Below are positions 8,921-18,077 of a DNA stretch of 19,143 nt, piece after piece (the stretch's first letter is position 1; every line of letters begins with the position of its first letter). Under the pieces are notes generated by a model, which was given only the letters and a program-made list of their open reading frames with translations, ran no database searches and was not told the origin of the DNA. This DNA comes from Dimargaris cristalligena (taxonomy: Eukaryota; Kickxellomycota; Dimargaritomycetes; Dimargaritales; Dimargaritaceae), in contig JANBQC010000490.1 in the NCBI GenBank assembly GCA_027576995.1, positions 1 through 19,143 of the forward strand, read 5' to 3'. The translations under genes were made by a program, and so were the position numbers.

Positions 8921-11900
8921 TTAAACTAAGCGAATGTAGGTTCGATAGGCTGGATCCGGTCGACTCTCCGTAGGTTCTAATCGTGAGATTGCAGCCTACC
9001 ATGTTCCGTTTTATCAAGTCCCCAAATGAGTATTCATATTGTTAGATGCTGCCCCTGGTACAAGTATCGAGTCACTGGCAGAAGTAATTTGGTTGCAGAT
9101 GCTTCAACGATGTAATGTGACTTACCTTTGGCTCCACCAGTTTATCGGTTATATATGCAATCGCCTGTGTAGGATAATAAATTTCCATGATATTAAAGGG
9201 TGTGGTTAGTAAAACAATGCCACATTATCCAATTGATAGGTAAATTCCGAGTAAAATAGCACATATCTACTTAAATGGCAATAATTCACTTACCATACTG
9301 GGGGTTGTGTGGGCAAATATTAATTCTAGATTATAGCCGCAATGGATCCGCATTGCCCCGTATTGATTCATATGTAAGCAATATTTGAGCGATCGTGGAT
9401 TAATGATAAATCCAACCACTCAGTGTTTGGCATACCTTCTGTTAAACACGACATACCTAAAAGTTCCTTGAATCCATGGCATCTCAACACACTTACCTCG
9501 CGCTGATCGACCAGTGGAGCCTCGAGTCGCCTGTAATAAAATAAAGCCCACATGTTTGAAGGGATAATGTTCCAGATGGGGGTGCTCTATTCCGAGGGGC
9601 GAATTACAGAAATAAAAATGCATAGGTTTGGAATCGGAAATTCCGTTTTTTAGCAATGGCCACGACTCAAGCCCTTAGTCATTTGCTTATAGATAGCCTG
9701 CTTAGAAAACGGATCGTGTGACCTTACCTAAATAGTTAGCCTGCAGTAATCGGTGTAGACCCTCGCCAGGGTCATCTGCTTCATTAAGAGCCTTTATGCA
9801 CCCCTTGGCAAACAAGGTTCGCATTATTTGCTCGCCAGTTCCTGGATAAGGTAATACCAGTTTGTATAGGAGGGCAATATTTGAGTATTGATTAACCGAC
9901 TGTTGTATATAAGTAGTCATAGAAGGGGAGGTAGGTAAATGTAGGCTCTATTATTTAGCATTGAAATAAAGGTACCAGGCCTCAGTCTCCCCTAAACACA
10001 AAATCATTCATGCATTTTAAAATTAGGATGCCTCTACCTGTTGTACTGCAACCGCTAGCAATTCCGTGGTTTTTTTCGTTGGCATTCTCCGCCCAGCATC
10101 CCGCACCGAACATAGCCGCCTATTGCATGGTACAGAATACGAAAAGGGTGAGTTATCGGCCCAGTAAAAGGTTGTTACGGTTGTTGGGCTATATAGGATA
10201 GTCCACTGATGGTCCAGGGAAATCCTGATATCGCACGAGAACAGGTGGACAGGTATTACGATATGATAATTACCTCGCCGATTCGCCCAGGTAATTTGAG
10301 TGCAATGCCACCCGAGCTAACTCCAGCGGCAATATCGCCCCTGAAATCTAGACAGACTGCCCCCACTGTATCTTGGAGACTATCGTTGAGCATCTGAGCA
10401 GCCGCCGAACCCTGTGATACGATTTGTTTGTAATACTGATATTTCTCAGTAGCCCGCTCTATGGTCGGTTATGTCCAGAATAGCATATATAAGTGCGTGC
10501 GAGATATACCACTAGTTGTACTCACTGTGATAGTGATTTATAGAAGAGCCTGTAGTACAAGATATCGTCAAATTGGTAGCCAACCGGGGGCTCGGATACG
10601 AAATATGCACTGGTCCGTCGCACTTACTAGAAATCAGCTCCTCGGGTGGTATGAGTTGTACACCGTTTGAAGCGGCCCAATTCTCCGCGCCACTTCCAAC
10701 CATGAATCTAATATCCAAAATATAAAAGCCAGGATCAGTCAATTAGGAACAGATAGATGACAATAAATGAATGTCTCCTTAGCATTCACCAATATAGCCA
10801 ATGTGTGAGGTTATTCTGGAGAGGCCCAATTAAACTAAGGCATTTAAGAACCTACAGTGGCGGAATGCGGCCGAAGGAAAGCACTTTCTGGCATTCATGC
10901 CGAAGTAAGAGGGAAGATGTCGCGATGGGGTTTTTTATGCCTATATATGAACAATACAAGTATAGTAAAGCGGATTGATGACGGCGGACATATAGTTAGC
11001 CCCATTTTGATTATCGAGACTACCAAATAGAGAGGGTCTAGATAGTACTGAGCAGCATTTAAAAGACAAGGTAAATGTAAGCAAATGTAATTTTTAAAAA
11101 CTTACGGGAAACTGCCCCCACAGCACCAAATCCGCCGGTCCGGCCTTCCATAATGCTGGCATCGCACTCAATTCGACCATTGACATTTAAGTTCGATCCA
11201 TACCCTGCGTTGGTCCATTCAGAATCCTATATCCAAATCAAATTGTAGTTGGCCATAAAGAGCAACACCCGCATTATTAAGGAGACTATCACTAACCACC
11301 TTAATGAGTTTTCTATATTGCGTCACAGGATTAAAGGACTTAATGAGGCTATGCAATCGGATTTAAGATTAAGTACCTCAAGGGCAGCGATCGCCTCTTG
11401 AACGGCCAGTACGCAGTCCCCGCCATTTATTAAAACATCCCGCGCCTTAATACATGCCCTATATGATTATGGTATGAGGCGGGGAGTAGACAACATTGCT
11501 TTAGGCCAGACGATGTTATTGCCAGGCGAATTTATTAAAACCATAACGAATCTTGAACTTTCTAACTCTAATAACCAAGCAATGCACTGGAATCCGGGGA
11601 GTTTCCAATAGAAAGAAAAGTAAAAACCCAACTTACCTTTGACAGGCCTCCTTGTAGACCGTCTCATTTTCATGGGCATGAAACCCTGTGGAGCATATTA
11701 AACAAAAGCAGGTATAAGTGTCATCCAAGGATATGATAGTGAGCTTATTGGTGGGCCCAGGTGAATTTACGGATACCTCAACAGCACCAATAGATAGAAA
11801 AGAACCAGTGGGATTAAATATATTGTAGCTGGACTATAAACAATTAGGCAATCATCGATAAGAAAAGTGGTGACCCCGACGTATTTTAATTATTCTATAG

Positions 11901-11972
11901 GTCACTTTTCGACTAGCCGGAGCTTACGAACCTACCTGCGCCTGCGTGGACAGCTATAACAAAGGGTGGCAT
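8921..11972 (-). CDS. TASP1: Taspase 1-like threonine aspartase, 14 exons
   Basis: Type-2 asparaginase/taspase Ntn-hydrolase: the proenzyme cleaves itself before a Thr, which becomes the nucleophile of an endopeptidase cutting after Asp. Hand-built exons (minus): 11972-11936, 11685-11637, 11458-11377, 11226-11106, 10940-10856, 10707-10628, 10549-10526, 10458-10274, 10119-10038, 9841-9728, 9586-9497, 9325-9294, 9164-9126, 8995-8921. They sum to 364 residues; human taspase 1 has about 420. Every junction is GT-AG and keeps frame. Landmarks: VIAVHAGAG (5-13); [10 protein letters not shown] then ECDASIMEG (61 on); IKNP (98-101); [24 protein letters not shown] with predicted nucleophile Thr190; [42 protein letters not shown] (320-327). 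The 24-base exon 7 is the least certain. Third positions are more AT-rich than in TFB4. Confidence 0.88.
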
Positions 11973-12862
11973 ATTTAAACACAATAGTATGGACCGAGGC
12001 GGACAATGCGTGGGCAGTCTTCTTCCACTATTCGGTAGTAAAACCTAAAGACGTAGAGTACACTTGGTACGGAATGCTTGGGGAGTAAGTCAATGGGTTG
12101 GTGTTGAGAAATAGGCGAGGCAATAGGGAATGGGAAGATGGGAGGGGGGCTCGCACAAGTCAAAATAGGTTAAAGGAACACCAAGCTGAGTGTGGTTGAT
12201 TGAATGCAGGTCAATGGACAATAGTCAAGCTCCTCTACCTCCAACTTTGCATCTTGAATCGGCTGTATATTGAGATTAGCCAAATGTGGTTTCGCTAGGG
12301 CTATTGTAGAAGTATTATTATTAGGACATTATGATATTAGATTACCTCCTGCCAGTGGGTTTCTATATTTTAATATACTTTGTTGTTCGCTGGTTCTGCT
12401 CTCCGCCTCCACATACTCCTTTGGCTTCCTCCGGCCGTGCTAACGTAATAAATCGTTACCAGCGGACTATAATGTCCCTGCAAGTCCACATTTATTAAAG
12501 ATTTACCCCATTAAGACAATTAAAGGCCAGGCTAAGTTACCTTTAACTTGGAAGGGTCTGTATAATAAAGCAACAACTACTGCTTCAGAGCTAGCTCAGT
12601 TGGTGGGACATTTCATAGGGTATATTTTTATTGTCCCACCGATTTTCCCCATATTATGCTGACTTCACCAGTTGGTTAGACTGGAAACTAAATCGGCCAT
12701 TTTCCCCCCAGTGATCCGATTCAGACTGAGGATAGAATCGTGGTTGTTTGCTCTACTTTTAACGTTTACTATAGTGCATCGAAGCCATAGAATTGAATCT
12801 TGATCCTTTTTGATTGCCCTCCGTCCCCCTCAGTACTATATATTTTTAAATTGTAATTAACC
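11973..12862. promoter_or_regulatory. Divergent upstream region between TASP1 and MRPL1
   Basis: About 890 bases between two divergent start codons, so it must carry both promoters. Near MRPL1 a TATATATTTTTAA tract (about 12836-12849) lies some 15-25 bases before the ATG. The middle contains a strong hairpin, listed separately. No coding exon is supported. The minus-strand frame at 11975-12163 is proline-rich, has no motif and ends just before the taspase ATG. Confidence 0.5.
12598..12644. repeat. 13-bp inverted repeat hairpin with 21-base loop
   Basis: AGTTGGTGGGACA (12598-12610) pairs with TGTCCCACCGATT (12632-12644). Eleven pairs are Watson-Crick and two are G-T, around a loop at 12611-12631. 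The upstream arm overlaps TAGCTCAGTTGG (12592-12603), which matches the Pol III A-box or tRNA D-arm pattern. No anticodon stem, T-arm or acceptor stem follows, so this is not a tRNA gene. It may be a decayed tRNA-derived repeat or a structured element in the divergent promoter region. Confidence 0.5.
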
Positions 12863-14048
12863 ATGCAGAGTCTTTTCCGCGTCACCCGGACTGCCCCGAC
12901 CATCCGGCCAGTGTCGGCTTTGGGAACCCCTCTTCCCACTGGTCTCCGCAGTTACCGGATTCGTAATACCAAGAAGAAGAAGGTTGAGGACGAAGAGAGC
13001 AAGGGTCTGTTAATCGAAGACGCAATTCCGATTCTCAAGGTAAAATACAAACAGCGACAATATATACCCGGACGACTACCCTTGGCCATCACCACCTAGC
13101 AGATCATACAGCCACGCCATTGGATCCAGGGAAGGTGCTCTATTATAGAGCCGGGTGGCCCTGACTTGAATAAAATCACCATACGAGTTACAAAATTACC
13201 CCCCCCCTCATGTCCCCCGACTACCCCTACCGTTTCCCAGCCGTACTTACAAATTTTGATTCATATATACATATATATATATATACTTGGCTGCTATGAA
13301 ATAGGCCTTCGAAGTAGGTCGTCCCCAAGCCACCGTCGAACTCCATGTCCAGCTCTTTCACGATCGTGGTTCCGCTCCCGTCCGGGGGACCTGCCTCCTT
13401 CCCCGTGCCATCAAAAATGAAGTCCGAGTGTTGGTCTTTGCTGAAGGGGAACCCGCCAAAGCGGCCCAGGAAGCCGGCGCCACCTACGTGGGAGGTGCGG
13501 AACTTCTCCCTCAGGTTGTGGACGGTACCATCCAATTCGATAAATGTTTGTGTAGTCTCGACATGATGCCCACGGTGGCTCGGATTGCCCGTTTCTTGGG
13601 TCCCAAGGGCCTAATGCCCACCAAGAACAAGGGCACCGTGACCAACGATCTGGGCAATGCCGTGCGTCATGCGATCAACACGTTCGATTACCGTATGAAT
13701 AAGAGCGCCATTGTTAACTGTCCGATTGCCAAATGTGGGTTCACTCCTCAGGAAATTGCCGGGAATGTGAGTAGCGTGCTCAACCACATCCGGGCCAATA
13801 CCCCTAAGACTAAGAAAGGTAAGCTACATTGTGCATTTGATCGATGATATTTCTCGCAATTGCCTTGAAGACCTTATTATATATATTTCAGCAAACGAAT
13901 GCTGTCAACAGTAAATCTATTATACTAACCCATCTTTACTTGTTGGACCTACCCCATTCCTCGTAAATTTACTATTTTTCTAGCGCTCATTGGAACGGTT
14001 CATCTATCGACTACGCATGGGCCGTCGGTTCCTATCCGGGGCCTATAG
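12863..14048 (+). CDS. MRPL1: Mitochondrial large-subunit ribosomal protein uL1m
   Basis: Three exons: 12863-13039, 13305-13818 and 13984-14048, giving 251 residues. The junctions keep frame (phases 0 and 1), and intron 2 has a TACTAAC-type branch site. uL1 binds 23S-type rRNA and forms the L1 stalk that handles the leaving tRNA. The first roughly 40 residues are rich in Arg, Ser, Thr and Pro and poor in acids, typical of a mitochondrial targeting peptide, so the protein should act in the mitochondrial ribosome. Exon 2 opens with AFEVGRPQATVELHV, and the family signature FLGPKGLMPTKNKGTV lies around 156-171. Exon 3 restores the usual C terminus, GTVHLSTTHGPSVPI. If exon 2 were read on its own from its first ATG (13428), about 40 conserved residues would be lost. 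APC2 follows on the same strand. Confidence 0.93.
13263..13286. repeat. TA dinucleotide microsatellite in MRPL1 intron 1
   Basis: An imperfect run of TA repeats (CATATATACATATATATATATATAC) just upstream of the exon 2 acceptor at 13304. A second, shorter TA run (about 16858-16870) lies in APC2 intron 5, also upstream of an acceptor. Confidence 0.8.
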
Positions 14049-14529
14049 ATCGTGTGATTCATTATCCCCCGTATTGCTCTTCTCGTTGATTCCTAGTTCT
14101 CTCTTTTTTAAGATAATACCAACGCCTTTGCTGTTCTTAGATTTCGTAGCTATTTGGAACGGGCATCTTGACAATAAAAATATCCTAGGCTTATTTTTAC
14201 TGAAGAATCACTATATTATTATTATCCGTTCGATCCCAACCACTCATTAACCTGGATAAAAGGTCATATTTGGGGACCAGCATATGGTATAATATATCAT
14301 CAAAATACATCAGGGAAAGGATGACCTAACAAGGCCAACCTTCACATCTGGCCGATTCAGAGAGCTGCTTTCCTTTAGCGTGAATTTGGGTAGTCAAGTG
14401 TTACAGGCAGCTCATTCCCAGTCTAACTTATGCCACTCTACATGCCCGATTTCTCTTGGTATTGAATTTACCTATTTCTTCATTCCTTCACCTGCCCAGC
14501 GGTGCGGCCATTCCCGAGACGTTTCCACC
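14049..14529 (+). promoter_or_regulatory. MRPL1 3' UTR and APC2 promoter region
   Basis: 481 bases between the MRPL1 stop and the APC2 ATG. The first half is T-rich, consistent with a 3' UTR. The second half becomes pyrimidine-rich up to TTTCCACCATGG, a good start context. The frames running through it (13990-14250 and the extension from 14380) have no motif and are not credible genes. Confidence 0.5.
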
Positions 14530-17500
14530 ATGGTCCCACAGATCGACATTGAGCCCATTCGCAGCGCTATTAAACGCCATGTCGACCTGCTTGCCTTGAC
14601 TTCGAAGCCATCCCTGGAGGTAGGTCATCCATTGTAAGAAGCGGCCGAGTTCAGAGGCAAACAGTCGAGAATGGGTCCCTGAATGGCTCCACCAAGTAGG
14701 CTATGTCGTCAATCCAATCAAGTTTTTTAAGGCGGTGAGTCTGCCGTCCCTCGCGTGTATTAACTACCCATTTTTTAACTCCGGCCGGCCGACCCAACCC
14801 CGCCTTTTCCTCTTTATAATACTATGCATATACTTACCTATAAATATTCGTCTCTCCCGTAGAAGAGGAATGTCGACCACAAGAACCCAGGTGATCTGAC
14901 TGAGTTTTTGACTCACTGGTTCGCAATTGTAGCCGAACTCACGAACCAGCGGCGATTGTTTTTCCAGACTTTATCCCAGACTGAACTACCCCCGGACGAC
15001 ACCACCTTACAATATGCCCAATTCGAGTTTGAAACGGCCGTCTACCGGGTTCTTCCTTCCGACTTTGCGCGGCTTATCCGGCTCTATTGGGAACTCAGCG
15101 CGGTACTTCTTTTCCATGCTGAAGCAGTTCACTTTTCCTTGGCATGTTTAGATGATCTAGAGGATAATGCCGTTGCCTGTTCCCCATCGGCTTGTATCAC
15201 TAGCTGGGCTCAGCAGTGTTGGGCTACTAAAGGACATTCCGAGTCGGGTATGGGTACCTCTGACTCTGGTTCTAACTCTGATTCTGACTCCGGTTCCAAC
15301 TTCGAGGGCCATTCCGCTTTTCCTAACCAGCACCTATTCACGGACTGGGCTGCCCAGTTGGACTTACCCGACTATCTCTCTTTAGTATACAATTGTAAAG
15401 TCACTGCTCGGGCTCTATACGATACCGGTCTCCAACAATTCGGCCAAGGGCCCCTTCACCAACTTCTAGTCGACTTGATTCAACACCGCTTGAAGACCCG
15501 GGCCCAGTCCGATTTTGAAACCCCCCACTTTTCCATGTTATTACAGTGGATGCAGTCCACTTTGCTACCCTGGTTGGCGGCTGTTACCCACAGCGCCGAA
15601 CCATCGGTGGCCGCCCAATGGGAGTCCCTGCTAACCGACCAACTCTACCAACGATTCGGTGATTTACGAATCGGGGAACTGTTTAATATTATTGTCGAAT
15701 ACCCCGACTCACTACCAGCGGTGGAAGACTTGCGAACTTGTTTGGGTCGGATTGGCGGCAAAATGGACGCCGCAATTGCACTTCGGGCGGATGTGGAAAA
15801 ACGCCTGCTTCAACAGGGTGCCAATACCCAGGATATTCTTACCCAATACGTATCCTGCGTGAAGTGTCTACGGGTCTTGGATCCTACCAGCGTGATGGCC
15901 CATTTTGTCACTGCCCCCATCCGGACATATTTAAGGTAGGATGCACCTACTAGTTGCAGTGCTATTTTCTCGACACGATCACGTCTATCATGTACTATCT
16001 GAACCGGTCTTTCATTGAGCGATGGTAACTCGTAGCAAGCCTCACTCAACTATTGAGAATGCCGGTCCCATCTCAGAGAGACATGCTGGAGAATGTCCTA
16101 AAAATAGCTAGTAATCAAGAAGAAAAACCATGGTCATGTCTAATGTATTGCTGGATGCACTAACCTGTTAATTTTTTTCAACACGAAACCTTCTGCAAAA
16201 AAAATATTCAATACGTGATGGCCAAGGGGGCGTGAGGATACCATCAAGTGTATTGTCGCGAGTCTGGTTGGTGACGATAATAGTGTCTTTGACGATGCTG
16301 ATTTGACTATGGTAACGCAAGATGCTGACTCGGATGACGAAGATAATAATTTCGATCGTGAAGACTGGGAACCAGAGCCCATGGATGCCCTTGCTAGTAA
16401 GCCCAGTTTTCCTTTGGTATTTTGAAAAATTAAATAACTAGCGGGTTATATTACAGAGATCTAGTGACCTTTCAGTGTGTGTCTACCCTACGACGGCCTA
16501 TTGCAATTCACATATTAATCATTTTACGTTAATAATACCGAATATTTGCCAACGTGTTATTCTCACTTTCCGGGTATTTTCTTCATCTACAGTCCCCAAA
16601 TCTCCTAGCCAGCGTCACGCCGACATCATTGGGATATTAACCAATATTTACGATACAAAAGACGTGTTTGCGAAAGAATATCAGCGAATCTTGGCCGATA
16701 AGCTACTCCGCGACGGACAGGCAAGCGTAGATAATTCGGTAAGCAATTTTAGCGTGCACCCTCAAAAAGACGCAACTTCTACTTGGGCTTTACTCCGATA
16801 TAGATATTACTCTAAGCTTCCCAAGTTCAACTCTCGTATCCACAGCCGGTAGTTTCCATATATATATATACACTAACACTTCTACCCCTAATCTTCCCTT
16901 CTTTACGATGGTGCATTAGATCAAAAATCTGGAACTTCTCAAATTGCGGTTTGGTGAAACCAATATTTGGATTTGCGAAGTGATGGTGAAAGATATCACC
17001 GACTCGAAACGAATATCCCAATTTGTCCACGATCAGGGCTCAGCCGACGGCTCGGCAACTGCAGTAGAGCAGGTAACTAATGTACTTTATTTCATAGCCT
17101 AGACCTCTAGTTCCAGTTCGACATATACTCTATTTTTATAAGGTACCGCAATCTCTTACCCGGGCTCTCGTTTCCAAACTGATTACCCCTCTTCCCGTCA
17201 CCACGTTTTATACATACCAACCCACATATTTTTACTTCAGATCGGCATGGACGCTCTGGTACTTTCCCACCTCTTTTGGCCCACCTTTCGCAAAGAAACT
17301 TTCGCATTACCGCCCATAGTGCAGCAGGCTCAGGCCGAGTATGGCGAACTGTACAGTCGCTTGAAACCCGCCCGCGCGCTTCACTGGCTCCCCCACCTTG
17401 GCACCGTGGACCTTACCATCGAGCTAGCCAACCGAACACTAGACTTAACCGTAACTCCCCTTCAGGCCGCCATAATCCATTGTTTTTCCGAAACCACCAC

Positions 17501-18038
17501 CTGGTCCCTAGTCGATCTAGCCGAGCGGCTGGAAATGGCCCTGCCGGCAGTTCAGAGTAAATTGGCCTATTGGTTAGCCCAAGGTGTGATTCATGAAAAA
17601 ACGACGGACCCGCTCGTCTATGAGGCAACGGAAACGTCAGCGGTTGCCACAGCGACGGACCAATTGAGGATACACCACGCCGGAGGCCCCAGGAATAGTC
17701 ACCAAGCCGATGCTCCTCATAGCAATGGATATGCCAGTGACAGCGAGGATTTCAGCGAAGACTCCGATCGGGAGGAAGTCGAAGTCGAAGCCGCTTCCGC
17801 TGTGGAATCGGACCAGGACCGTCGAGTGGAGGAAATGCGGATTTATTGGTCATTCGTGGTCGGTATGTTGACCAATTTAGGCAGTCTGCCCCTAGACCGA
17901 ATTCAAGCCATGTTACATATGTTTGTCCAGGAACCGGCGGCTTATTCTCGATCGGAGGCGGAATTGAGAGATTTCCTAAATTTGATGGTTAAGGAGGATA
18001 AGTTGGAGCTGTCTGCGGGTATGTACAAACTTAAGTGA
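14530..18038 (+). CDS. APC2: Anaphase-promoting complex subunit 2 (cullin-like scaffold)
   Basis: APC2 is the cullin-homology subunit that holds the RING subunit APC11 in the APC/C, the nuclear ubiquitin ligase driving mitotic exit. Exons: 14530-14619, 14657-14734, 14863-15935, 16227-16396, 16593-16738, 16920-17072, 17241-18038. They give 835 residues; human APC2 has 822. The exon 1/2 junction is doubtful: the frame changes within about 40 bases, so the intron would be 37 bases (or 19, with exon 2 from 14639), or there is an indel. Motifs by region: RIGELFNIIVEYPDSLPAVEDL and CLRVLDPTSV (exon 3 end); REDTIKCIV and an acidic EDWEPEPMD patch (exon 4); IYDTKDVFAKEYQRILADKLL (exon 5); LELLKLRFGE and CEVMVKDI (exon 6); LFWPTF, the TPLQAAIIHCF winged-helix region, and an end in AGMYKLK (exon 7). 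A Ser/Asp/Asn/Gly tract sits at about 183-206. Confidence 0.93.
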
Positions 18039-18077
18039 TCTACCCATATCCCGTACCACTATGTTGAATTAGTATAC

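Noticed and set aside
9368..9553. A minus-strand frame ending ...[11 protein letters not shown] as the taspase C-terminal region
   Set aside because: It resembles the expected HTT region only loosely. The true motif, FAHTTPSM, is encoded by the 32-base exon 9325-9294, and the frame in question lies in an intron.
11975..12163. Minus-strand 62-codon frame just upstream of the taspase ATG
   Set aside because: It is low-complexity and has no motif. The taspase family begins close to VIAVHAGAG, so an N-terminal extension is not needed.
12591..12660. A tRNA gene suggested by TAGCTCAGTTGG
   Set aside because: No acceptor stem, anticodon arm or TTCGA-type T-loop follows at the right spacing. The 3' side instead pairs back as one long hairpin.
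13990..14250. Plus-strand 86-codon frame after the MRPL1 acceptor
   Set aside because: It is out of frame with the conserved uL1 C terminus (VHLSTTHGPS), which uses the same bases and ends at 14048. The remainder is T-rich 3' UTR.
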